From a virus: a DNA stretch of 21,869 bases. The DNA is taken from positions 1-21,869 of the IMG/VR virus record IMGVR_UViG_3300025636_000046. One strand, given 5' to 3'. The notes under the pieces are model-generated. The model did not search any database. It saw only the letters and a list, made by a program, of their open reading frames with translations, and had not been told where the DNA came from. Position numbers and translations under genes: made by a program. Positions 6,300 through 11,044 of the stretch are shown here, piece by piece (within the stretch, counting starts at the first letter, position 1; the number at the start of each line of letters is the position of its first letter).

Positions 6300-6467
6300 A
6301 TGAACGACTTGTTTGAAATCGTAGAAGACTTGGAAGACATTGACACCTTTGGTAGCGATACCACAGCGTTCGAAGACATCATCGTCAAGTGGAAGGCCCG
6401 CTTGCTAGATGCACAAGACGCAGCAGAGCGTCAATTTGAATTATTTGAAATGGATGATGGAGCCTAA
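6300..6467 (+). CDS. Small acidic helical protein
   Basis: A 55-aa, highly acidic, probably all-helical protein (MNDLFEIVEDLEDID; later WKARLLDAQDAAERQFELF). No family is recognised. The leader has AAGAGGGA followed by ACTGCACA before the ATG, a variant that lacks the usual AGGGCA. The next gene begins 1 nt after its stop, so the two are co-translated from the promoter at 6239. Confidence 0.68.
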   Translation: MNDLFEIVEDLEDIDTFGSDTTAFEDIIVKWKARLLDAQDAAERQFELFEMDDGA

Positions 6468-6468
6468 T

Positions 6469-6600
6469 ATGGAAACTATTCTAATCGCACTATGTATCGC
6501 AATCTGCGGTGGACTAATCGGATATCTGTTTGGTTACCGAACCGGTAGCAATGACATTGAACAAGTGTACAAGGATGTCTATGACATAAAGGATTACTAA
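6469..6600 (+). CDS. Small single-pass membrane protein
   Basis: A 43-aa protein with a hydrophobic segment at residues 3-22 containing small-residue spacing (CGGLIGYLFGYRTG). A charged tail (NDIEQVYKDVYDIKDY) follows. This fits a small inner-membrane protein. I chose the ATG at 6469 because it follows the preceding stop by 1 nt and gives a clean membrane segment. Function is unknown. The first tRNA begins 8 nt after its stop. Confidence 0.66.
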   Translation: METILIALCIAICGGLIGYLFGYRTGSNDIEQVYKDVYDIKDY

Positions 6601-6608
6601 GAACAATC

Positions 6609-6690
6609 GCTCGCATGGTGGAATAGGTATACACAACAGACTTAAAATCTGTCGCCGCAAGGCTTCCCGGTTCGAGTCCGGGTGCGAGCA
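6609..6690 (+). tRNA. tRNA-Leu (UAA)
   Basis: The acceptor GCTCGCA pairs with TGCGAGC, the anticodon stem ACAGA pairs with TCTGT, and the loop CTTAAAA gives anticodon TAA. A long variable arm and the T-loop TTCGAGT fit a class II leucine tRNA. CCA is encoded at 6691-6693. It is first of three tandem tRNAs, co-directional with the gene array. Confidence 0.95.
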
Positions 6691-6698
6691 CCAACACA

Positions 6699-6772
6699 GG
6701 GCCCTTAGCTCAATTGGTTAGAGCACCGGACTCATAATCCGTAGGTTCCGAGTTCGAGTCTCGGAGGGCCCA
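6699..6772 (+). tRNA. tRNA with CAU anticodon (Ile2 or elongator Met)
   Basis: The acceptor GGGCCCT pairs with AGGGCCC. The D-arm is GCTC-GAGC, the anticodon stem is CCGGA/TCCGT (last pair non-standard), and the loop CTCATAA gives anticodon CAT. CCA is encoded at 6773-6775. The GGGCCC acceptor resembles tRNA-Ile2, where a lysidine at C34 makes it read AUA; elongator Met cannot be excluded from sequence alone. It has the 1-72 pair and lacks initiator features. Confidence 0.9.
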
Positions 6773-6780
6773 CCACGTTA

Positions 6781-6854
6781 CTGCCCTTAGCTCAGCTGGA
6801 TAGAGCAACAGCCTTCTAAGCTGTGGGTCAGAGGTTCGAATCCTCTAGGGCAGG
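6781..6854 (+). tRNA. tRNA-Arg (UCU)
   Basis: The acceptor CTGCCCT pairs with AGGGCAG, the anticodon stem ACAGC pairs with GCTGT, and the loop CTTCTAA gives anticodon TCT, reading AGA/AGG. CCA is encoded at 6855-6857. The C1-G72 pair is less common than G1-C72. The T-loop TTCGAAT is normal. Confidence 0.93.
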
Positions 6855-6868
6855 CCAAGTAGATGAAC

Positions 6869-6915
6869 GGACGGCGAAGCAGGTTGTGCCCTCGACCTAT
6901 AAGACTTCGTCGTCC
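6869..6915 (+). ncRNA. TGCCCT stem-loop, copy 1 (after the tRNAs)
   Basis: An outer 11-bp stem (GGACGGCGAAG with CTTCGTCGTCC, one G-U) encloses an inner 6-bp stem AGGTTG/CGACCT (one G-U) capped by the hexaloop TGCCCT at 6887-6892. The internal loop is C on the left and ATAAGA on the right. The loop and the two-stem layout match three stem-loops at 10794-10961, although stem sequences differ. It should be transcribed with the tRNAs from the promoter at 6239. The loop is the reverse complement of the AGGGCA boxes in the array leaders. Confidence 0.72.
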
Positions 6916-7075
6916 AGCATCAAGTAGAACCAACCAGAAAACACGGTGGTCAATCCATTATAACATAAAAATTTTGAGATGTCAATCGAAATGTGGTCGG
7001 CTAAGTCATTGATATTGTTGAGGAATTAAATTAAATTTTTCTGCTAAGTCATTGTTTTTGTTGGAAACTTTTCTC
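6916..7075. other. Non-coding stretch between the tRNA block and the next cassette
   Basis: No gene is visible. It is AT-rich and holds two TAAGTCATTG repeats (7002-7064). The block TTGTTGAGGAATT near 7015 recurs near 3062, and an AACTTTTCTCTTTACA block at the end is echoed before the promoter at 7471. Confidence 0.6.
7002..7064. repeat. Two TAAGTCATTG repeats (distal cluster)
   Basis: Copies at 7002-7023 and 7045-7064 match the four at 2875-3069. The first pairs best with the copy at 3048, since both continue into TTGAGGAATT. The second pairs best with the copy at 2973, since both have CATTGTTTTTRTTGG followed by a TTTCTCTTT tract. This suggests duplication of a block between the two sites. 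Confidence 0.7.
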
Positions 7076-7104
7076 TTTACAAATGTAAAAACATATGCTA
7101 TAGT
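7076..7104 (+). promoter_or_regulatory. Variant cassette promoter (TTTACA)
   Basis: TTTACA, 17 bp, TATAGT. It belongs with the promoter at 7471 to a subclass with AACTTTTC-N-CTTTACAAA upstream and no AGGGG. The spacer has ATGT-AAAA-ACAT. Confidence 0.78.
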
Positions 7105-7140
7105 GTATGTATAAGTTAAACAAGCATAGAGGGCTATAAT

Positions 7141-7404
7141 ATGCAAACTACTACACAAACAAACAACTACGTATTTTTAGCAGCAGAAGACGCTGCAATT
7201 GTTGTACGTGTAAACAATGTAACAGTTGCCGCAGACGTACAAACAGCAGACGCACTTGTACAAGTGTTTTTAACACATAATATTAATGTGCTAACAGACA
7301 CTATTATGTGCAGCAGCAGCATAGATTTTGCAGCAGAAGAGGGCTTTGCTACAGACAGCTGTGCGCATAATATTATAGACGCTGCACTAGATGCACTAGA
7401 ATAA
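7141..7404 (+). CDS. Ala-rich acidic early protein of unusual composition
   Basis: An 87-aa protein with no lysine and a single arginine, rich in Ala, Thr, Val and Asp. Residues 12-45 look like alternating strands (YVFLAAEDAAIVVRVNNVTV), and the C-terminus is helical (IIDAALDALE). No family is recognised. The leader AGAGGGCTATAAT lies 10 nt or less before the ATG, a variant of AGGGCA. It has its own TTTACA-type promoter and a strong terminator after it, so it is an insulated single-gene unit. Confidence 0.68.
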   Translation: MQTTTQTNNYVFLAAEDAAIVVRVNNVTVAADVQTADALVQVFLTHNINVLTDTIMCSSSIDFAAEEGFATDSCAHNIIDAALDALE

Positions 7405-7413
7405 AACATAATA

Positions 7414-7453
7414 AAAACAAGCACTTAGTAGAAAAATGCTAAGTGCTTGTTTT
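7414..7453 (+). terminator. Strong intrinsic terminator
   Basis: A perfect 15-bp stem (AAAACAAGCACTTAG with CTAAGTGCTTGTTTT) around a 10-nt loop, ending in a T run. The A-rich left arm means it may also work on the minus strand. It insulates the gene ending at 7404 from the next cassette. Confidence 0.88.
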
Positions 7454-7470
7454 CTAACAAAACTTTTCGC

Positions 7471-7499
7471 TTTACAAACACCTACACTTGTGCTATAGT
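7471..7499 (+). promoter_or_regulatory. Variant cassette promoter (TTTACA)
   Basis: TTTACA, 17 bp, TATAGT, preceded by AACTTTTCGC. It is nearly the same upstream block as the promoter at 7076. It drives the 50-aa gene at 7531. Confidence 0.78.
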
Positions 7500-7530
7500 A
7501 CTAGTACGCAATGCATTAGAGGAGCACACA

Positions 7531-7683
7531 ATGCAATACGCAATTATTAATTTTGCAACACAACAAACAACTTTCTTTGCAACGTTTGCACAAGCAAGTG
7601 CCGCCTGTACTGCTTACAGCAGCAGCAACATGTCTAGCGTTTACATAGTAGACTTGCAGGAAAATGCAATAGAAAAACTTTAA
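7531..7683 (+). CDS. Small early protein, unknown function
   Basis: A 50-aa protein rich in Ala, Ser, Thr and aromatic residues (MQYAIINFATQQTTFFATF). It has a run of small residues (AYSSSNMSS) and only one lysine. I chose the ATG at 7531 because GAGGAGCACACA precedes it and the promoter at 7471 places the mRNA start near 7506, downstream of the longer reading frame's start. It shares promoter subclass and skewed composition with the gene at 7141, so the two may have arrived together. Confidence 0.66.
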   Translation: MQYAIINFATQQTTFFATFAQASAACTAYSSSNMSSVYIVDLQENAIEKL

Positions 7684-7701
7684 AAAAATGCACATTAGGG
7701 G

Positions 7702-7730
7702 TTGACAACCGATCCCTAGTGTGCTATAAC
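7702..7730 (+). promoter_or_regulatory. Sigma70-like cassette promoter
   Basis: TTGACA, 17 bp, TATAAC, in the module ATTAGGGGTTGACA. No clear spacer dyad is seen. Confidence 0.82.
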
Positions 7731-7764
7731 TGTTATATAGGGGTTAACGCAAGAGGGCAACACA

Positions 7765-7965
7765 ATGCAAGAACTGAATGTACACTTTATCAACCGCGGC
7801 TACGGCACAGACGAAGGCTTCAAGAAGGTCGAGCTGTTAGGACAATCAATCTGTGAGTTCAGCGGCAAGCCAGTAGCAGAGATCCGCAGCCCATTTGGCC
7901 TTGGCGGAACATTGGTTGCAGAGTATGCAGGACAGTACGAAGGTTGGGTCTGCGATTTAGATTAA
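7765..7965 (+). CDS. Early cassette protein, unknown function
   Basis: A 66-aa protein, probably a small mixed fold, with a Gly-rich segment (SPFGLGGTLVAEYAG, about residues 43-57) and a C-terminal WVCDLD. No family is recognised. The leader has GAGGGCA 5 nt before the ATG, one of the nine exact AGGGCA boxes. Its own promoter lies upstream, and the next promoter starts 8 nt after the stop. Confidence 0.7.
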   Translation: MQELNVHFINRGYGTDEGFKKVELLGQSICEFSGKPVAEIRSPFGLGGTLVAEYAGQYEGWVCDLD

Positions 7966-7972
7966 AAAGAGG

Positions 7973-8001
7973 TTGACACTATAGCGCACCTGTGCTATAG
8001 T
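7973..8001 (+). promoter_or_regulatory. Sigma70-like promoter with 9-bp dyad
   Basis: TTGACA, 17 bp, TATAGT. The dyad CACTATAGC-N8-GCTATAGTG spans spacer and -10 box. A 40-bp block from GGTTGACA to GTATGTATA is identical to that at the promoter 8674-8702, which points to recent duplication or strong selection. Confidence 0.87.
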
Positions 8002-8033
8002 GTATGTATAAACAAAGTAGAGGGATTACTACA

Positions 8034-8234
8034 ATGTCAAACGCACGTTTCGATCGCACAGTACTTGTTTGGGAAAACGGCACGTACTGCTCCACGCATA
8101 CGTATACTGCACAAGAATTCAACTCAGAGTTTACAGAGAAGCAGCGTAAACGTTTGCTCGGCGGACATCATGTCAAGGGTTGTGTGGACCTAGAAGCATT
8201 CTATCATCGTGCAGCAGATCTAGTGCCTGCATAA
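8034..8234 (+). CDS. Early cassette protein, unknown function
   Basis: A 66-aa protein; I took the ATG at 8034 (MSNARFDRTVLVWENG) because AGAGGGATTACTACA precedes it and the mRNA start should lie near 8008. It has a beta-like N-terminal half and a basic helix (TEKQRKRLLGGHHVKG, about residues 32-47). No family is recognised. The leader has AGGGAT, not AGGGCA, so it would be a poor partner for the TGCCCT loops. Confidence 0.68.
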   Translation: MSNARFDRTVLVWENGTYCSTHTYTAQEFNSEFTEKQRKRLLGGHHVKGCVDLEAFYHRAADLVPA

Positions 8235-8242
8235 AAAAGAGG

Positions 8243-8270
8243 TTGACAAGCTAGCATTTGATGCTATACT
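8243..8270 (+). promoter_or_regulatory. Sigma70-like cassette promoter
   Basis: TTGACA, 16 bp, TATACT, preceded by AAAGAGG. The spacer dyad is TAGCAT-TTG-ATGCTA. Confidence 0.84.
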
Positions 8271-8301
8271 GTATATAAGTTAACAAAGAAGAGGGCACTT
8301 C

Positions 8302-8670
8302 ATGCGATACTACTACACTGTAAAAGAATTCAAGTATGCAGAGTTTGATGTGATCATCGACTGGACCTATGAGGACTGTTCGGTACGTGATTGCTTTGAT
8401 GAGACCGAAGAAGAGTTTCGCGAGATGGAGCGGCGCTTGGACAACGAGATCGACACTCACTACATTGCTCGAGTGCGGGCCATGTATGACGGAGTGGAGA
8501 TGGGCTCAGACTACTTGGGCTCCTGCTATGCTCGCGATTGCTCGCCCGAAGACGACATCAACGACGGCATTGGTGGTTACTTGGAAGCTATGGTAGACGA
8601 AGCTGTCGATCAAGCTCGCTCAGAGGCTGTGGCAATGCTACAACGGTTGAAGGCAGATTTCTTAAATTAG
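8302..8670 (+). CDS. Acidic helical early protein, unknown function
   Basis: A 122-aa strongly acidic protein. An N-terminal strand region (YYYTVKEFKYAEFDVIIDW) is followed by a long charged helix (ETEEEFREMERRLDNEI, about residues 34-50) and a C-terminal helical domain. No family is recognised. Its leader contains GAGGGCAC at 8291-8298, which is complementary to all eight bases of GTGCCCTC in the stem-loops. It ends FLN-stop, the stop being part of the next promoter module. Confidence 0.72.
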   Translation: MRYYYTVKEFKYAEFDVIIDWTYEDCSVRDCFDETEEEFREMERRLDNEIDTHYIARVRAMYDGVEMGSDYLGSCYARDCSPEDDINDGIGGYLEAMVDEAVDQARSEAVAMLQRLKADFLN

Positions 8671-8673
8671 GGG

Positions 8674-8702
8674 TTGACACTATAGCGCACCTGTGCTATA
8701 GT
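8674..8702 (+). promoter_or_regulatory. Sigma70-like promoter with 9-bp dyad
   Basis: TTGACA, 17 bp, TATAGT, with the same dyad and 40-bp block as the promoter at 7973. Here it is preceded by AAATTAGGGG holding the upstream stop codon. Confidence 0.87.
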
Positions 8703-8737
8703 GTATGTATAGTTAGAACAAACGGAGGGCAATCCAA

Positions 8738-9010
8738 ATGTCAACAGAATTACGCAACGTACCAGACTGCACATTCCAAAACGAATTGACTCAGACTCGC
8801 TTCTGGGGTGGCAATGATAGAATGACTTGCGTACAGATAACTCAACGCAGACACAAGAGCCAACGTGGTGGTAGTTCATTAGAGTTCTTTGACTCATTGC
8901 AGTTAACCAAGCATCAAGCACGTCAGTTGGCAACAGAATTGATGTTGTTCGCAGAAGGACGTGAAGTAGAAGAAAGCGAAAGCCATCTGGTAGACGAGGA
9001 GGAACTGTAA
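8738..9010 (+). CDS. Early cassette protein, unknown function
   Basis: A 90-aa protein. The middle is basic (QITQRRHKSQRGGSS, about residues 33-47) and the C-terminus is very acidic (EGREVEESESHLVDEEEL). The segment LTKHQARQLATELMLFA looks like an amphipathic helix. No family is recognised. The leader has GGAGGGCA 6 nt before the ATG. It is first of a two- or three-gene operon; its stop joins the next ATG as TAATG. Confidence 0.71.
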   Translation: MSTELRNVPDCTFQNELTQTRFWGGNDRMTCVQITQRRHKSQRGGSSLEFFDSLQLTKHQARQLATELMLFAEGREVEESESHLVDEEEL

Positions 9011-9171
9011 TGGCAGTAGATCTATGGGATAAGGTCTGTGAGCAGATCGAACATGATGTTCGCGATCCGTTGAACGATATGACGGCACTGTATACAATGC
9101 TTCAACAGGTTCCAAAGGATGTGTTGATTGCTTACCTACCAGAAAGCGAATTGGATGATGACTATGTGTGA
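9010..9171 (+). CDS. Small acidic hypothetical protein
   Basis: A 53-aa acidic, helical protein (MAVDLWDKVCEQIEHDV; C-terminus PESELDDDYV). It starts at a TAATG junction, with GAGGAGG a few bases upstream inside the preceding gene, so it is probably well coupled. No family is recognised. Confidence 0.66.
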   Translation: MAVDLWDKVCEQIEHDVRDPLNDMTALYTMLQQVPKDVLIAYLPESELDDDYV

Positions 9172-9232
9172 ATGTTATGGATGTACCACAATGCGCCACC
9201 CTTGTATCAAAGACATTGGTAGCAAAAAATAA
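9164..9232 (+). CDS. Possible 22-aa Cys-rich micropeptide
   Basis: The reading frame MCECYGCTTMRHPCIKDIGS plus KK has four Cys and one His in 22 residues (C-x-C-x2-C, then H-x-C), enough for a zinc or metal site. It starts inside the last codons of the preceding gene, with an 8-bp overlap, and ends just before the next promoter. No own Shine-Dalgarno box is clear. It may be chance, but it fills the gap and overlaps as neighbouring genes do. Confidence 0.35.
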   Translation: MCECYGCTTMRHPCIKDIGSKK

Positions 9233-9245
9233 TTCAAATTAGGGG

Positions 9246-9273
9246 TTGACAACTAGCATTTAGATGTTATACT
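9246..9273 (+). promoter_or_regulatory. Sigma70-like cassette promoter
   Basis: TTGACA, 16 bp, TATACT, in the AAATTAGGGGTTGACA module. The spacer dyad TAGCAT/ATGTTA has one mismatch. Its transcript carries the long folded leader at 9296-9405. Confidence 0.84.
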
Positions 9274-9295
9274 GTATATAAGTTAAACAAAACAA

Positions 9296-9405
9296 AGACT
9301 GTTTTTAGCTGCACACAAGTAGCAACCAAACGTAACTAGCAATGTCAATAAGGCTAGGTGAGGGAGGAAGTGTTGATAGGTGTGTTAGCAAGCTACAAGC
9401 AGTCT
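9296..9405 (+). promoter_or_regulatory. Folded ~110-nt insertion in a cassette leader
   Basis: This leader keeps the usual start (AAGTTAAACAAA) and end (AAAAGGGCA), but about 110 nt are inserted between them. Nested pairing is visible: AGACTG (9296) with CAGTCT (9400), TAGC (9306) with GCTA (9392), and GCACAC (9311) with GTGTGT (9380). An inner hairpin pairs CTAGC (9336) with GCTAG (9353). This suggests a cis-acting RNA such as a riboswitch or protein-binding element. It matches no riboswitch class I know. Confidence 0.5.
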
Positions 9406-9425
9406 TAAACAAAAGGGCAAATAAT

Positions 9426-9704
9426 ATGCAACCAACATTTTTTGAAGCAACAAAAGAACAAAAGAAACTAGCCGACCTAGGTCGCAGCATGATGGACTGG
9501 AGTGAAGAGTACGGTAAGCTGCATGGCTTGAAGATGGTCACAGACAATGGGCTGCGTATGCTAAATGATATTAGCCACGTAGGTTATATGTTGACCACAG
9601 TAGGCGCTACCTTTGGTTCAAAGGAAGTAGACTTTGATGCTGCTGAACGAAAATTGATTGTTGACTTTGCAAACAAATTGGTTGACATCGAGCGCAAAGA
9701 CTAG
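9426..9704 (+). CDS. Early cassette protein with structured leader, unknown function
   Basis: A 92-aa, mostly helical protein. I chose the ATG at 9426 (MQPTFFEATKEQKK) because AAAAGGGCA lies 6 nt before it; a longer frame from 9342 would run through the folded leader. Two helices flank a Gly-rich middle (TTVGATFGSKEVD). The end (LVDIERKD) is encoded by the DNA of the next promoter, whose TTGACA overlaps these codons. No family is recognised. Confidence 0.7.
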   Translation: MQPTFFEATKEQKKLADLGRSMMDWSEEYGKLHGLKMVTDNGLRMLNDISHVGYMLTTVGATFGSKEVDFDAAERKLIVDFANKLVDIERKD

Positions 9705-9710
9705 TATACT
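9682..9710 (+). promoter_or_regulatory. Cassette promoter embedded in the 3' end of a gene
   Basis: TTGACA, 17 bp, TATACT. The -35 box and nearly all of the spacer are coding sequence of the upstream gene. It drives the AAA+ ATPase gene and its stem-loop-bearing 3' region. No clear spacer dyad is seen. Confidence 0.82.
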
Positions 9711-9728
9711 ATATATAAGTTAACAAAC

Positions 9729-9742
9729 GCAAGGGGCATTGC
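9729..9742 (+). promoter_or_regulatory. GGGGCA box in a hairpin loop
   Basis: GCAA-GGGGCA-TTGC, identical to the leader at 5493-5506, 2 nt before the ATG at 9745. The same transcript ends in three TGCCCT stem-loops that could pair with this loop (one G-U). Confidence 0.5.
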
Positions 9743-9744
9743 AC

Positions 9745-10740
9745 ATGACAAACGTTATGATTAAAGAAGGCACATATAAGATCCGTGGCAAAGACGTAGA
9801 CCTAAATGGTATGGTGTTTCCACTAGTAGAAGAATTTAAAGTAGGAGCCAAGGGCGGCTACGTAACAGTAGACGGTCGCGCAATTGCAGGCTTTCCAGAT
9901 CGCAATATTAAGATCACTGTTAGCGATGCTGCCGGTTACACAGCAACGTCTGAGGCGACTGCTAACATTGAAGAAACAGATGAGGAGACAGTAGACCGTA
10001 TCCGTGAACGCTTTGACATGTTGGGTGACATGACTAAGGCAGTGCGCAAAGGTGATGTGCGAGCAATGATCGTAAGTGGCCCTCCAGGTGTTGGTAAGAG
10101 TCACGGTGTTGAGCAAGTACTAGATCGTTATGCATTGATGGAGAGCCTAGGCGGACGACAGACACACGAAGTAATCAAAGGCGCTATGAGTGCAATTGGT
10201 CTTTACTGTAAGCTGTACAAGAACGCAGACAAAGGCAAGGTAGTGGTGTTCGATGACTGCGATAGTATCTTCAACGATGAACTAAGCTTGAACATTCTTA
10301 AAGCTGCGCTAGACTCTAAGAAGACTAGAACTATTAATTGGAATACAGATAGCTTCAAGCTGCGCAACGAAGGTGTACCAGATAGCTTTAAGTTTGAAGC
10401 AAGCGCAATCTTTATCACTAACTTGAAGTTTGATAAAGTCAAAGGTAAGCTGCGTGAGCACTTGGAAGCACTCGAGTCGCGCTGTCACTACATGGATCTA
10501 ACTATTGATACTGACCGTGAGAAAATGTTACGTATTAATCAAGTAACCAGAGACGGTATGTTGGATGCATACAAGATCAACGATGATACCAAAGAAGAGA
10601 TTATGGAATTCATCGATATTAATAAGAACAAGCTGCGTGAACTGTCACTGCGTACAGTACTAAAGATTGCAGACTTGGCCGTAGCATTTCCAGACAAATG
10701 GGAAGCGATGGCAGAGAATACTGTGATGCGTCGAGCATAA
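9745..10740 (+). CDS. AAA+ ATPase
   Basis: A 331-aa AAA+ protein. Walker A is GPPGVGKS at residues 112-119, Walker B VVVFDDCD at 166-173, sensor 1 IFITN at 222-226, and a possible arginine finger is R246 in LESRCHY. The N-terminal 80 residues form a separate, beta-rich domain. Phage ATPases of this size may load or remodel protein-DNA complexes, but the role here is unknown. I took the ATG at 9745 because the upstream TTG is inside the leader hairpin. It is the largest gene of the early array, and its 3' region holds the stem-loops at 10759-10961. Confidence 0.85.
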   Translation: MTNVMIKEGTYKIRGKDVDLNGMVFPLVEEFKVGAKGGYVTVDGRAIAGFPDRNIKITVSDAAGYTATSEATANIEETDEETVDRIRERFDMLGDMTKAVRKGDVRAMIVSGPPGVGKSHGVEQVLDRYALMESLGGRQTHEVIKGAMSAIGLYCKLYKNADKGKVVVFDDCDSIFNDELSLNILKAALDSKKTRTINWNTDSFKLRNEGVPDSFKFEASAIFITNLKFDKVKGKLREHLEALESRCHYMDLTIDTDREKMLRINQVTRDGMLDAYKINDDTKEEIMEFIDINKNKLRELSLRTVLKIADLAVAFPDKWEAMAENTVMRRA

Positions 10741-10758
10741 CGCTCCGCTGATCAGTAA

Positions 10759-10961
10759 GGACAGCAGCACACCCTGTGGTGTTGTCCAACATAGAGCTAG
10801 ATGTAGGATGTGCCCTCGTCCGAACTAGCTCGAACACCGAAGCAGCCCACAAGAGCTGTAAGGTGCTAAGGTAGTAGAATTGGAGTGTGCCCTCACTCTA
10901 TATACTACGATTGAAAGGCCCTAGCAGGATGTGCCCTCGTCCAACGCTAGGGCTTTTTTTT
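10759..10961 (+). ncRNA. Stem-loop array with three TGCCCT hexaloops
   Basis: Five stem-loops follow the ATPase gene. 10759-10787 has stems GGACA/TGTCC and ACACC/GGTGT with loop CTGT. 10794-10831 has outer GAGCTAG/CTAGCTC and inner GGATG/CGTCC with loop TGCCCT. 10835-10865 has CACC/GGTG and CAGC/GCTG. 10871-10908 has GTAGTA/TACTAC and GGAGTG/CACTCT with loop TGCCCT. 10918-10953 has GCCCTAGC/GCTAGGGC and GGATG/CGTCC with loop TGCCCT, followed by eight T. The stems vary but stay paired while the hexaloop is constant, which indicates RNA-level selection. It is probably the 3' untranslated region of the ATPase mRNA, or an RNA processed from it. Confidence 0.75.
10918..10961 (+). terminator. Intrinsic terminator formed by the last TGCCCT stem-loop
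   Basis: The 8-bp outer stem GCCCTAGC/GCTAGGGC stacks on the GGATG/CGTCC hairpin and is followed by T8 at 10954-10961. It should end the transcript from the promoter at 9682, giving the RNA a defined 3' end, as in many small RNAs. Confidence 0.8.
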
Positions 10962-10982
10962 AATTTAATTTGCCATTAGGGG

Positions 10983-11011
10983 TTGACACATCCGCAGAGT
11001 GATCATATACT
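10983..11011 (+). promoter_or_regulatory. Sigma70-like cassette promoter
   Basis: TTGACA, 17 bp, TATACT, in the module ATTAGGGGTTGACA. The spacer has only the short palindrome TGATCA next to the -10 box. Confidence 0.85.
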
Positions 11012-11044
11012 GTATATAAGTTAACAAAGCAAGAGGGCAAACAA

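Noticed and set aside
6781-6854. TGCCCT and AGGGCA also occur in the acceptor stem of tRNA-Arg
   Set aside because: There they pair with each other in a stable acceptor stem, so this is probably a coincidence and not a further loop or target.
6600-6860. Attachment site within a tRNA gene
   Set aside because: No integrase gene or duplicated tRNA fragment is seen; the tRNAs are complete and the phage type is lytic.
10741-10961. Known riboswitch (glutamine type) or CRISPR-like array
   Set aside because: Spacing and stems are irregular, no direct repeat longer than the GGATGTGCCCTCGTCC unit exists, and I see none of the glutamine-riboswitch core I know. No cas gene is present.
10918-10961. All TGCCCT stem-loops as plain terminators
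   Set aside because: Only the last copy is followed by a T run; the other three are not, and terminators do not need a constant loop.
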